The notes below the pieces were generated by a model. The model saw only the letters and a program-made list of their open reading frames with translations, was not told where the DNA came from and ran no database searches. DNA of 64,000 nt from Thermococcus sp. LS1. GTDB taxonomy: Archaea; Methanobacteriota_B; Thermococci; Thermococcales; Thermococcaceae. Shown piece after piece: positions 9,136 through 16,622 of this stretch (position 1 is its first letter; each line of letters opens with the position of its first letter). The position numbers and the translations under genes were made by a program. The stretch covers positions 434,001 to 498,000 of the forward strand of contig NZ_SNUJ01000002.1 in NCBI RefSeq assembly GCF_012027395.1, read 5' to 3'.

Positions 9136-9600
9136 TCAGATCTCGCCGGCCCTCCACAGGTTGTAGAATTTTGTCAGCGTGTTCAGCTTCTCAACGAATT
9201 CCCACGAGAGGTTGAGCCTGTTTGAAGTCCTGGACACTATCCCGAGCTGAATGAGCGTCTTCTTGACTATGCTCCAGTCCTTCCTCAGCTTTGCGGCGGG
9301 ATAACCTCTCTCGCGGAGCTCCTTCTCGATGAGCTTGTTTATCCTAGTCTTCGTGATCTCCCCCTCGTCGAACTTGTTCAGGAGCTCGTGGTACTGCTCA
9401 AGCAGGTTCTGCTCGCCGAGGTATTCGAGGATGACCTCAAGCCAGTCTTCAGTGTAGGTCTCCCTCTTCTGCCTCAGCCGCTCGAGGAGGGTTTCGGCTA
9501 TGCCTATGCGGTGCTCGTCGTCATCGAAGATCAGCTCAAGGAAGTTGTAGAGGCCCTTGAGCTTGAACTCGTTCTCAGGCAGGGCTATTTTGGGCTTCAT
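9136..9600 (-). CDS. Unrecognised element protein with probable C-terminal winged helix
   Basis: 154 residues, mostly helical and charged. Residues 85-150 (ITKTRINKLIEKELRERGYP, then RKDWSIVKKTLIQLGIVSRT) have the helix-turn-helix plus wing pattern of a winged-helix domain. The start ATG overlaps the preceding small frame's stop as ATGA and has GGGGTGA upstream. It is the last complete gene of the left operon, next to int(N). Function unknown; DNA binding is inferred. Confidence 0.7.
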   Translation of the reverse strand: MKPKIALPENEFKLKGLYNFLELIFDDDEHRIGIAETLLERLRQKRETYTEDWLEVILEYLGEQNLLEQYHELLNKFDEGEITKTRINKLIEKELRERGYPAAKLRKDWSIVKKTLIQLGIVSRTSNRLNLSWEFVEKLNTLTKFYNLWRAGEI

Positions 9601-9803
9601 GGGCTCACCCCACTCACGGTTTTTGTGAGCATGGTGAGGCTTTCGGGAGTGTTTGGTGTGTGGGCTTCCTCACTCGTAAATGACTGCCCGTATTCACGGA
9701 AAGTGTGAGCTAGGAAAGAGGCCGCACCCGGTGAAACTGAAACCCCGCTCACGGATTTCGTGAATACGTCAACACTCATACGAAAGTTAACGTTCACGGC
9801 CAT
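9597..9803 (-). CDS. Small coupled frame, 68 residues, containing repeated palindromes
   Basis: ATG 9803 has AAGGAGCG just upstream, after the stop of the PP-loop gene, and its TGA overlaps the next ATG. Translational coupling on both sides supports a real gene. The protein is Ser/Thr/Val-rich and contains a repeated FTKSVSGVS / LTKTVSGVS segment. The same DNA holds three inverted repeats of the form (C/T)TCACGG..GTGA, so the frame may be incidental to a regulatory or origin-like sequence. Confidence 0.4.
   Translation of the reverse strand: MAVNVNFRMSVDVFTKSVSGVSVSPGAASFLAHTFREYGQSFTSEEAHTPNTPESLTMLTKTVSGVSP
9612..9771. repeat. Three imperfect inverted repeats (CTCACGG...GTGAG type)
   Basis: ACTCACGGTTTTTGTGAGC near 9612, ATTCACGGAAAGTGTGAGC near 9691 and GCTCACGGATTTCGTGAAT near 9751 share the TCACGG(N4-5)GTGA core. 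Half-sites also occur near 9669 and 9792. This density in 200 bp, in a region whose coding value is doubtful, suggests protein-binding sites (operator or replication iterons). Confidence 0.6.
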
Positions 9804-9812
9804 CACGCTCCT

Positions 9813-10571
9813 TTATATCATCACATACTCTTCTATCTTTGCCTGCCGTTTCTCAAGCCTAAAACGCATTTCAAGCTCTGCGAGCGTATAATCCCGCCTG
9901 AACGTCTTTCCATGCTCCCTGATGCTCATTTCCTCCAACGTCTTCGCCGCATTGAAGAGCTTAGGGAAGTTCCAGAACAGGGCCCTCCAGTCGTCGAGGC
10001 TCTGATATGGGCAGAGGTAACAACCTGTCCGCTTGAAGTGGTCATAGAGCTCGTTGTAAAGGCCATGCTTCCTCGTGAGCTTGAGAGCATCTTCTTCAGT
10101 AATGTCCGCATCAAGGAGCGGAGCGTATAAGTGGACAATCTTCACCCCGAACTTGCGGGCGTAGGATTTAACTTGCCGCTTTGCGTTCCTAAACCGCTCC
10201 TCCTCGTCAGCCGCATAGCCGAGGTAGAGGTCAAGGTATCTAATGCCCTTTTCCCGAAGCCAGAGGTAGAAGGGCTCTTTTTTGATTGTTCTGCAACACC
10301 AACGCCCGGCTGGAGCGAAGGGGACGCCACGCTTTTTCACTTGGAGAGCAAACGGCTCCTTTGGGTGAATTTCTGTGATGTCAAGGCTGAAGTTCTCCTT
10401 GACCCAAGGAGCGAGTTTTTGGTGGACGTAATGAACTTGCTGAGGGAACTCGATGCCCGTGTTGAGGAAAACTACGTAATCCGGCCTTATCCCCTGCTCC
10501 TTCATCACTATGAGCATTGCCACGCTGTCCTTTCCTCCCGAGACGCTCGCAACCTTTACGAACTTAGTCAC
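9813..10571 (-). CDS. PAPS-reductase-like PP-loop ATPase (DndC/CysH superfamily)
   Basis: 252 residues. The nucleotide-binding SGGKDS loop is at residues 10-15. CysH/DndC-like features follow: WCCRTIKKEP and GCYLCPYQS, giving four cysteines that could hold a metal or Fe-S cluster. The family activates sulfate or other groups by adenylation. GTG 10571 has GGAGGTGA upstream, overlapping the end of the preceding gene. In a mobile element without other sulfur genes, a role in nucleic-acid or protein modification is more plausible than assimilation, but this is inference. Confidence 0.85.
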   Translation of the reverse strand: MTKFVKVASVSGGKDSVAMLIVMKEQGIRPDYVVFLNTGIEFPQQVHYVHQKLAPWVKENFSLDITEIHPKEPFALQVKKRGVPFAPAGRWCCRTIKKEPFYLWLREKGIRYLDLYLGYAADEEERFRNAKRQVKSYARKFGVKIVHLYAPLLDADITEEDALKLTRKHGLYNELYDHFKRTGCYLCPYQSLDDWRALFWNFPKLFNAAKTLEEMSIREHGKTFRRDYTLAELEMRFRLEKRQAKIEEYVMI

Positions 10572-10577
10572 GCCCTG

Positions 10578-11102
10578 TCACCTCCTCCACAGCAGGAACC
10601 TGAGCGTCTCGGGCAGCTCCTGAGCGGGAACGCGAATCACATCATCAAGGTGGACGAACGCGTAGTAATCATGAGCCGAGCCGTGCCCGTACCAGTCGAA
10701 GCTCACCGGCGTGTTCGCCACGTTCCAAACGAGGAACTCCTGCCCGAGGTTAACGAGGTAGTAGAAGTCAATGCCAGCCTGCAGCGCGAACATCCTGTGG
10801 CCCTCGTACTGCTTGCCGTTCACCTTGACCTTCCCGTTGACCAGGGCCGAGCGCGGGTTCATGTTTTTGAGTTCAAAGCCGGTGAAACGGAAGTCCTTGA
10901 CGCCGCGGCGGTTGAGGTACTGGATGATGAGGCTGTCAACATCGGTCACGTACATGTGCACGTCCAGGCCCTTCCGGGCCTTCTGGAGCGCCCGGCTGAA
11001 GTGAACCCTATTCTCCGCGTCCCGCATGAGGCGCTTGAAGTAAGTGAAAGCGTCGTCAATGCTGAGGGCGTCCTGATAGACGAAAGCGGTCCGCGAGGCC
11101 AT
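10578..11102 (-). CDS. Unrecognised 174-residue element protein
   Basis: ATG 11102 overlaps the previous stop as TGATG. The sequence has alternating strands and helices; a segment DVDSLIIQYLNRRG followed by FRFTGFELKNMNP has an Asp...Glu-x-Lys arrangement that could be a PD-(D/E)XK nuclease core, though the spacing alone does not prove it. A Tyr/His-rich C-terminal half (YGHGSAHDYYAFVHLDD) follows. It lies directly upstream of the PP-loop ATPase gene and is probably co-translated with it. Confidence 0.65.
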   Translation of the reverse strand: MASRTAFVYQDALSIDDAFTYFKRLMRDAENRVHFSRALQKARKGLDVHMYVTDVDSLIIQYLNRRGVKDFRFTGFELKNMNPRSALVNGKVKVNGKQYEGHRMFALQAGIDFYYLVNLGQEFLVWNVANTPVSFDWYGHGSAHDYYAFVHLDDVIRVPAQELPETLRFLLWRR

Positions 11103-11512
11103 CAGGCCTTCACCTCCTTGGGCGCGACGACGATCTCCTCCACTTCGAGCTCTTCTTCCTCAGACTCCTCGGGCGCCTCCTGGTACCTCAGCACTTTGAG
11201 AACCTGCTCTTTCCTGTCCCACCACACATCGCTGAGCTCGCCGAGCTTCTCCTTGATGCGCTGGTACTCCTCGTAGCTCACCTTCTTCCTTAGCTTGACC
11301 TTGTAAACGCGGCCGGAGACGTAGACCTTCGTGGGCACGGGCAGCTCTTGAAGGATCTCCTCGAGCCGCTCAAGCGGGAGCACGTTCATGGCGTTCTCTG
11401 GCAGGTCGTCGTCATCGATGAGGATCTGCACCTTCCTCGCGTGCCAGGCCGCGAGGGCCTCCTCGAGCTTGACCTCAAGCTCCTCAGGGAGAGAAAGAGA
11501 GCGGACGGTCAA
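11102..11512 (-). CDS. Unrecognised 136-residue acidic protein, TTG start
   Basis: TTG 11512 overlaps the previous stop (TTGA) and follows GGGGGGTGA, the same coupling seen throughout this operon; GTG 11527 is the alternative. The N-terminal 35 residues look helical (LPEELEVKLEEALAAWH), the middle has a basic strand pair (VYVSGRVYKVKLRKKVS), and the tail is strongly acidic. No family recognised. Confidence 0.6.
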   Translation of the reverse strand: MTVRSLSLPEELEVKLEEALAAWHARKVQILIDDDDLPENAMNVLPLERLEEILQELPVPTKVYVSGRVYKVKLRKKVSYEEYQRIKEKLGELSDVWWDRKEQVLKVLRYQEAPEESEEEELEVEEIVVAPKEVKA

Positions 11513-11847
11513 GCTCTCACCCCCCACGCGGCGAGGGTGGCCTGTCCGGCCTGAGCAACCTTCCCGGCGGCGCGGCGCTGAGCCTCCCGGTCAAGCAGCT
11601 CCTTGAACTCCCTGAAAGCCTGCTCGTACGTGACCTCCTCGAGGAATGCCACTTCCGCGTTCACGAGGAAGCCCCTGCGGTAGGCGTCAGCGAGGGGCAT
11701 TATCTCGAAGCGGCTGCCCTCGGGCAGCTCCTCGCCGTAGTGCTTGACGAAGAAATGCGCCAAAGCCGCGCGGGCCGCGTCCTTGAGGTTGTCCGCGATG
11801 ACCAGGTACTCCTCGCCAATTCCTGAGAAGTACGCGTAGAACTTCAT
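11509..11847 (-). CDS. Unrecognised 112-residue element protein
   Basis: ATG 11847 overlaps the previous stop as ATGA. It begins MKFYAYFSGIGEEYLVIAD, a strand-turn-strand followed by an alanine-rich helix, and looks like a small alpha/beta protein. Its C-terminus is Ala/Gln-rich. Part of the coupled left operon; function unknown. Confidence 0.6.
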   Translation of the reverse strand: MKFYAYFSGIGEEYLVIADNLKDAARAALAHFFVKHYGEELPEGSRFEIMPLADAYRRGFLVNAEVAFLEEVTYEQAFREFKELLDREAQRRAAGKVAQAGQATLAAWGVRA

Positions 11848-12116
11848 GCTCCCGCCTCCTCTGCGAGTTTGTCACGTTCTTCCTCCTTCAGGTATCTGTG
11901 AAAGATGACGACTACTCCTTCCGCGTCCGGGTGAATTCTGAATGACAACTCGTGCTTCCTCGCGAATTCCACGATTCTCTGAACGTCCTCGTCAGAAATT
12001 GAGTGCTCGTACTCTGCCATGAGCAGCTTCTCGTACATGAATGAGTCGATCCCAACGTAGACCCTGTTTGCATCGAGCGCATGTCTTGCCTCCCACAGCA
12101 GGTCGCAGAAGCTCAT
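11844..12116 (-). CDS. Unrecognised 90-residue element protein
   Basis: ATG 12116 overlaps the previous stop (ATGA). A small, probably alpha/beta protein (VYVGIDSFMYEKLLMAEYEH, then FRIHPDAEGVVVIFHRYLKE). No motif recognised. It belongs to the coupled left operon. Confidence 0.6.
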   Translation of the reverse strand: MSFCDLLWEARHALDANRVYVGIDSFMYEKLLMAEYEHSISDEDVQRIVEFARKHELSFRIHPDAEGVVVIFHRYLKEEERDKLAEEAGA

Positions 12117-12307
12117 GCTACCATCCCCTCCCTGGCTATTGCTAGTGGGCCGTCCCTCCAGACTTCCCTCCTGCGCTCGAGGTCGTCCAAGAGAGCGCGG
12201 GCGTCCTCAACGCGGATGTTCAGCTCGCGGGCGAGCTCATCCGGACGCTTCCAGCCCTCGCGGAGAAGTTCAAGAGCCTTCACGCGGAGGTGGCCCCAAT
12301 CTCTCAT
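12113..12307 (-). CDS. Small winged-helix DNA-binding protein
   Basis: 64 residues, essentially one wHTH: RVKALELLREGWKRPDELAR, then LNIRVEDARALLDDLERR and a short wing. ATG 12307 overlaps the previous stop (ATGA). Probably a transcriptional regulator of the element. Confidence 0.7.
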   Translation of the reverse strand: MRDWGHLRVKALELLREGWKRPDELARELNIRVEDARALLDDLERRREVWRDGPLAIAREGMVA

Positions 12308-12537
12308 GCTCCCACCCTCCTGAGCTTCCTCAGAACCTCGTTGATTACCTCGAGCCGCCCGTTCCAGTACGCCACCTTCTCCTCGTCACCGCGGAGAATG
12401 TAGTCGAACCGCCTCTCCTCCGCCCTCTTCTTCTCGGCCTCAAGCCACGCTACCACGTCCTCAATGCCCTCCTGCGGGCGGGCCTGCTTCACTTCCTCAG
12501 CAACCCAACTCCAGAAATTGGCTTCCGACTCAGACAT
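12304..12537 (-). CDS. Unrecognised 77-residue helical protein
   Basis: Two or three long charged helices (SWVAEEVKQARPQEGIEDVV, then WLEAEKKRAEERRFDYILRG). It starts inside the last codons of the 331-residue gene, again showing translational coupling. No family recognised. Confidence 0.6.
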   Translation of the reverse strand: MSESEANFWSWVAEEVKQARPQEGIEDVVAWLEAEKKRAEERRFDYILRGDEEKVAYWNGRLEVINEVLRKLRRVGA

Positions 12538-13525
12538 CGGCCTTCACCTCCAAGGGGCGGGCATACTGCCCGGCGTTCAGGATGCGCGTGAGAACACGGC
12601 GAAGGTTAGAAACGAAAGCCTCATTCCAATCCGACTCGTGCTTCTCCAGAACTGCAAAAGCGGCCCTCCTAACATCGGCCGGGTCAATATCCTGGAAAGT
12701 CCGCTCCAGCCTCGGCGGGACCTTCTCCTCAATGAACTCCTTCGCCTTCTTGCCCTGCTTGGTGGTGATATAATTCATGTACTCGTGATAGATGACCTCG
12801 AAAGCCATCTCCAGGTAGCGCTCGGCAGCCGGGCCGGACTTGAGCGGCTTGACTTCGGGGACCTTCTCCTTCGCGGCCTCACCGACCGCCAGGCCCTTTG
12901 CAGCCTTCAGCGTGTCCTCGCGGTAGAGCACGTAGTCAATGATGTCCGCGACCTGGCGGTCCTTCGGGCGCATGAGGACCCAACCATGGAACTCTTCCGC
13001 GATGTCCTTGGGATAGAACTTGCCTGGCCAGGTGTTGCGCTCGTTCTTCCTGACGACAAAAGCCAGCTTCATGAGGTCCTTGATCTTGCCCTCATCGCGG
13101 AGGCCGAGAACCTCAGCACAGAGGGCCTTCCAGCTGACGCCCTCGCGGGCGTTCTTGGCCAGCTCCTTGAGCTTGAGCGCGTCCTGGTATGACCTCACGG
13201 AGCGGCCCTGCTTGAGGGCCTCAAGCTCAAGTTCGAGCCTCTCGATCCTGGCGAGGAGTTTCTCGCGCTCCTCAAGAAGGGCCTGTTTTTCCTTCTCGAG
13301 CTGCTTGATATACTCTTCTTGGTGCTTGACTTTCGCAATAAGCTCCATAACGTCCAACTTGACATGACGAAGCATCCAATGGAACCACTCGGCCCGCGAG
13401 AGGCCCAACTTGAGGCGCTCTTCCTCGGCAAGCTCATAATCCTCCTGAGGTATGTCAGCCCTCCACTGCACAAGCGGGCTGTTCCATTTCCTTGGACGTC
13501 CAGGGCCCCTCGCGGGAATTCTCAT
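12530..13525 (-). CDS. GRPRK/RHH-like protein with coiled coil, 331 residues; candidate replication or partition protein
   Basis: ATG 13525 follows GAGGTGA. The N-terminus has an AT-hook-like GPGRPRKW, then an RHH-like segment (DIPQEDYELAEEERLKLGLS), a coiled coil of about 55 residues (HQEEYIKQLEKEKQALLEE and on), and a helical C-terminal domain. It is the largest protein of the left operon. Its N-terminus parallels the small protein just upstream, suggesting a duplicated DNA-binding module. Function unknown; replication or partition is a guess based on size and context. Confidence 0.7.
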   Translation of the reverse strand: MRIPARGPGRPRKWNSPLVQWRADIPQEDYELAEEERLKLGLSRAEWFHWMLRHVKLDVMELIAKVKHQEEYIKQLEKEKQALLEEREKLLARIERLELELEALKQGRSVRSYQDALKLKELAKNAREGVSWKALCAEVLGLRDEGKIKDLMKLAFVVRKNERNTWPGKFYPKDIAEEFHGWVLMRPKDRQVADIIDYVLYREDTLKAAKGLAVGEAAKEKVPEVKPLKSGPAAERYLEMAFEVIYHEYMNYITTKQGKKAKEFIEEKVPPRLERTFQDIDPADVRRAAFAVLEKHESDWNEAFVSNLRRVLTRILNAGQYARPLEVKADV

Positions 13526-13530
13526 AGAAA

Positions 13531-13698
13531 TCACCTCTGGCTTTTGTAAGCACCCCACATGTCGAGAACGAGCTCTGGCCAGGAGATGCCGCGGCGCTGC
13601 TTCTCTTCCTCCATCTCCTTGTAGACATCATAGGGGATCCATGCCTCGAACCTCTTCACAGGACCTTCATACTTGCGAGGCCTTCCGAGCCTTCCCAC
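13531..13698 (-). CDS. Small GRPRK/RHH regulator, first gene of the left operon
   Basis: 55 residues from GTG 13698, preceded by AAGGTGA. The sequence GRLGRPRKYEGP, then FEAWIPYDVYKEMEEEK and SWPELVLDMW, is an AT-hook-like arm plus ribbon-helix-helix fold. The longer in-frame ATG at 13797 lies upstream of the promoter and is rejected. A perfect 8-3-8 palindrome overlaps the predicted transcription start, as expected for an autoregulated RHH repressor of this operon. Confidence 0.75.
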   Translation of the reverse strand: MGRLGRPRKYEGPVKRFEAWIPYDVYKEMEEEKQRRGISWPELVLDMWGAYKSQR

Positions 13699-13708
13699 CT
13701 TTATCACC

Positions 13709-13745
13709 TTACGAGATTTTTTCCCGTACGAGAATATTTCTCGTA
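13709..13745. promoter_or_regulatory. Operator of the left operon: TACGAGAA palindrome plus extra half-site
   Basis: TACGAGAATATTTCTCGTA (13727-13745) is a perfect inverted repeat with a 3-base centre; TTACGAGA at 13709-13716 is a third half-site. On the minus strand a TATA-like CTTTTATATT lies just upstream near 13762-13771, so the palindrome covers the start of transcription. Confidence 0.7.
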
Positions 13746-13986
13746 AGATAGTAAGCACTTCAAATATAAAAGATTTTTGTGGGCATAATTGTGGCAAAAT
13801 GCACAGCGTTGGTTTTTTGGATAGAAAAATTCTGGCAAATTACGAGCTAAAACAGTAAATCAAAATATTTTATCGGCATATTAATTCAGTTCTCCGAAAA
13901 TCAGCCACGAGCATGGCGTAAAGAACCATAGAAGCTTTTAGGTTGTTCCTATAATCCTAATTAATTATAAGTACTTAATATTAAAC

Positions 13987-14436
13987 TCAAACAAAAACAT
14001 AGGTGAAATGTTCTATGCTTTGGTCTTCTGGAAGCTTGTCCTCTGGCTTTAGCTCGGACCATTTCCCCACGCTTTGCATCTTGGTCATCAACTGCTTACC
14101 TTTTTCACTTACAAGTTCATCGAATTTGTGAAATCCATAAAGAACAACTTCAACGATGTCTTTCTCTTTTAGGTCAAATTGTTTTTTCAGCTCTGATGGC
14201 AGGAATATTAATCCCTTGGTACCAAGTCTCGTAATGAGGTAAGCTTGCCGGAGTATCCGAATTTCCCGCCTCTCATGATCAATCTCGATTTTTCTGACAA
14301 CAACTTCTATGTAATCGTTCTTTGCGAGATTAAGAGCATCTCGTATGGGTTTAGGAATGGCTACCCTGCCTTCTTTGTCGAGCCTTGCATGAAACTTTGC
14401 CAATGGCTCGATGATTTCTTTGCTTTCTTGGCTCAC
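13987..14436 (-). CDS. Tandem AbrB/SpoVT-like transcription regulator
   Basis: 149 residues from GTG 14436, which follows GGGGGCGA; the longer TTG start would lie inside the operator. Two swapped-hairpin AbrB units are visible: LDKEGRVAIPKPIRDALNL (about residue 19) and GTKGLIFLPSELKKQFDL (about residue 70). A helical tail of about 45 residues follows. It faces the divergent plus-strand operon and probably controls that promoter, its own, or both. Confidence 0.8.
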   Translation of the reverse strand: MSQESKEIIEPLAKFHARLDKEGRVAIPKPIRDALNLAKNDYIEVVVRKIEIDHERREIRILRQAYLITRLGTKGLIFLPSELKKQFDLKEKDIVEVVLYGFHKFDELVSEKGKQLMTKMQSVGKWSELKPEDKLPEDQSIEHFTYVFV

Positions 14437-14475
14437 TGTCTCGCCCCCGGTGGCGAATTTTGAAGGGTGTAAACA

Positions 14476-14494
14476 CTCGTGCACGAGCGTGCAC
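14476..14494. promoter_or_regulatory. CTCGTGCACGAG palindrome with a second GTGCAC
   Basis: A perfect 12-base palindrome at 14476-14487 followed by GTGCAC at 14489-14494. On the minus strand a TATA-like TTATTTATTAA lies near 14521-14531, so the palindrome lies at or just after the start of AbrB gene transcription. Likely an autoregulatory operator. Confidence 0.55.
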
Positions 14495-14598
14495 AATATC
14501 AGTTGTTTATTGGTTGTTTAATAAATAAGGTTTACCGTCATTATTACGGCATTTTGGCGTCGAGACTTTCTCCAATGGCCCGGAATATTTCCAGCCCT

Positions 14599-14647
14599 AG
14601 CCGAAACTTTCTTATAATCCACCGTAATAATTACGTAAGTAATTAAT
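14599..14647 (+). promoter_or_regulatory. Promoter/operator block 1, near-identical to block at 18280
   Basis: AGCCGAAACTTTCTTATA (BRE plus TATA) is identical over 18 bases with 18280-18297. It is followed at the same distance by GTAATAAT and GTAAGTAAT, also shared. AATTAC-GTAA-GTAATT here forms an inverted repeat over the expected start of transcription. Confidence 0.75.
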
Positions 14648-14663
14648 CCGAACGGTGATGCTC

Positions 14664-15686
14664 ATGGGGCTCGGCGACTTCCTTAAGAAAGTTGGTGACG
14701 CCACTAAAAGGGCCATGGATCGCGCTGCTAAGGAAGCGAAGTATCGCGCCAAGGCACTTGAAATAAAAAGAGAAATTTCTGCCGCTGAACAGTCTTTTAA
14801 GCGTGAAATGAAAAAGCGGGCATTTGAGGCCAAACGAGAAATTCTTTCTCAGCTTAAGATGAGGCAACTTGAGGCCGTCTGTGTTGCTAAGGGGATCCCC
14901 ACTTATCGCACAAAAATTGTCAATGGCGAGAAAAAGCGGTACAAAATCAGGAACAAGGAAGAGCTTATTGATGTAATGGCCTCTAAAATGACTCTTGAGG
15001 AAGTCGCCGAGGTAGCCAAGAGATACAAGGTGAAGTCCAGGCACGTCATTCAGCAGTTCAACAAATGGCTCGAAGAAGCGAATGAAGCTTTAATGGCCTT
15101 AAAGAAACAAAAACAGAGAGAACTCGACGAGTACAAAGCCATGCTCTTTGGAGCAGAGGCCAATGAAGTCGAGACTATTGAGTTGGAGGGGGAGACGGAG
15201 GAGTCTCTTGGGGAAGTAGAGACTCTGGATGAGGAGGAAGAATTTTCTGCCTCTCACGAGCTTGACATCCTGGACATCCTACTGGATTTTGAGCCCGAGA
15301 CCGTCAGAGATGAAGAGGATCTGGAGAAGCAGCTTTACCAGTACCTCCGTGCGAGGCTTGGAAGCCAGATCCAGAGGCAATATCCTGTTGCAGATCAGAA
15401 AATTGATATTGCAATTGGGGACCGTATCGGAATCGAGATCAAGATTGCAGAGAGCAGGAGCAAGCTCCAGCGGTTGGTTGGGCAGGTTCTGGATTATGTT
15501 GAATACTTTGACGAGGTCATTGCAGTTATCCTCGACGTTGGAGCTAACGTGGACATTGACAGTTACATAAAGAAACTTCGGAGACTCGGTGCCGAGGTCG
15601 TGGTTCTGGAAGGAGACATTAGGAGGAAAGGCCGCTCTAGGGAGATTATAATTCAGGATGCAAGGAGGAAGATAATTATCCGTTAG
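14664..15686 (+). CDS. SAP-like plus PD-(D/E)XK nuclease-like protein
   Basis: 340 residues. The start ATG 14664 follows GGTGATGCTC, the same leader pattern as the gene at 18342. Residues 1-65 are a basic coiled-coil region; about 65-110 (LKMRQLEAVCVAKGIP, then NKEELIDVMASKM) resemble a SAP/HeH DNA-binding helix pair; an acidic linker follows. The C-terminal ~110 residues hold DIAIGDRIGIEIK with D248, E258 and K260 in nuclease-fold spacing, and GQVLDYVEYFDEVIAVILDVG behind. A DNA-targeted nuclease is likely; its target is unknown. Confidence 0.75.
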   Translation: MGLGDFLKKVGDATKRAMDRAAKEAKYRAKALEIKREISAAEQSFKREMKKRAFEAKREILSQLKMRQLEAVCVAKGIPTYRTKIVNGEKKRYKIRNKEELIDVMASKMTLEEVAEVAKRYKVKSRHVIQQFNKWLEEANEALMALKKQKQRELDEYKAMLFGAEANEVETIELEGETEESLGEVETLDEEEEFSASHELDILDILLDFEPETVRDEEDLEKQLYQYLRARLGSQIQRQYPVADQKIDIAIGDRIGIEIKIAESRSKLQRLVGQVLDYVEYFDEVIAVILDVGANVDIDSYIKKLRRLGAEVVVLEGDIRRKGRSREIIIQDARRKIIIR

Positions 15687-15703
15687 GTAGCGGGGGTAGT
15701 ACT

Positions 15704-16603
15704 ATGGAAATGGAATATGAAATAGTCCTATATGACCATTTTCACGTAAAAGCAGAAATATATCCCCATGGAGGAGGGCTAGGCATCTTTGTTGTATTTG
15801 GAAATCTCTGGAAAGAAGATGTTACCCCCAACATTGAGATTTGGCTACCTTTCACAGGATTTGTTGAGTACTATGAGCCTCGTGAAGGAGGAGTTGCTAC
15901 CAGGGTTATAGTTGGACCGCTGTATCATTTTTCTAACTTGCGATATAATAGCGAAAATAAACAATGGGAGCAAATCAATGGGTTTCATGGTTTGATTACT
16001 CCAGGAAAGTTTTTAGGTGTCCAATTTTTCTCGAAGATTTCCCTAGAGCACGCAGAAAGAATGAAAGAAATTGCTGAAAAGGAGGGAGTTGTCACATTGG
16101 TCATTAATCTGCAGTTTTCTGCCTTGTATAACCAAGGGAAGTTGGGTCAGAAGACACATAACTATGCGCTATCATTTCAGTTCCAACTCTCGAAAAAGAC
16201 GCTCGAGGAATGGATGGCCCAATGGTCTGGTATCTATGCTTACTATGCAGGTTTGCCTAAATCAGTTCCGCAGGAGGTTTTACATGACTATATTGAAGCT
16301 TTAAAAGCATATAACGTGGGAGCATATAGAGCCGCTGTTGTAATGGCTAGAAGAGCTCTTCAGCAGGCAGTTGAGGACAAGGGCGCTTCAAAGAAGAGAA
16401 GATTGCATGAACAGATAAATGAGCTTTTTGAGAAGGGACTTCTAGATAAAGCCACGAAAAGCTTGGCTGATGGGGTTAGACACTTTGGGAACTATGGAGC
16501 ACACCCTCAAGAGGATTTGCTGTCGCAAGTAACCAAGGACGACGCGAGATTAACAATTGAAATCCTCAAGAGAATACTGGCTAAGCTATATGGATCACCA
16601 TGA
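15704..16603 (+). CDS. DUF4145-type HEPN-like protein
   Basis: 299 residues. The N-terminal ~180 residues look like a beta-rich unknown domain. Residues about 190-295 match the DUF4145 pattern: YIEALKAYNVGAYRAAVVMA, RRALQQAVEDKG, and the signature VRHFGNYGAHP. DUF4145 is an alpha-helical domain related to HEPN and is often found in restriction and anti-phage loci. GGGGGT precedes the ATG. Base composition is more AT-rich than the rest of the element, suggesting separate acquisition. Confidence 0.8.
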   Translation: MEMEYEIVLYDHFHVKAEIYPHGGGLGIFVVFGNLWKEDVTPNIEIWLPFTGFVEYYEPREGGVATRVIVGPLYHFSNLRYNSENKQWEQINGFHGLITPGKFLGVQFFSKISLEHAERMKEIAEKEGVVTLVINLQFSALYNQGKLGQKTHNYALSFQFQLSKKTLEEWMAQWSGIYAYYAGLPKSVPQEVLHDYIEALKAYNVGAYRAAVVMARRALQQAVEDKGASKKRRLHEQINELFEKGLLDKATKSLADGVRHFGNYGAHPQEDLLSQVTKDDARLTIEILKRILAKLYGSP

Positions 16604-16622
16604 CTTCAGAAGGTGTTAAGAA

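Noticed and set aside
10131-11276. Long plus-strand frame of 381 codons inside the element
   Set aside because: It lies antisense to three ATGA-coupled genes including the PP-loop ATPase; no ribosome site or motif.
13699-13797. Longer 88-residue version of the small RHH protein
   Set aside because: Its first 33 codons cover the TATA box and operator of the gene itself; GTG 13698 has a proper ribosome site.
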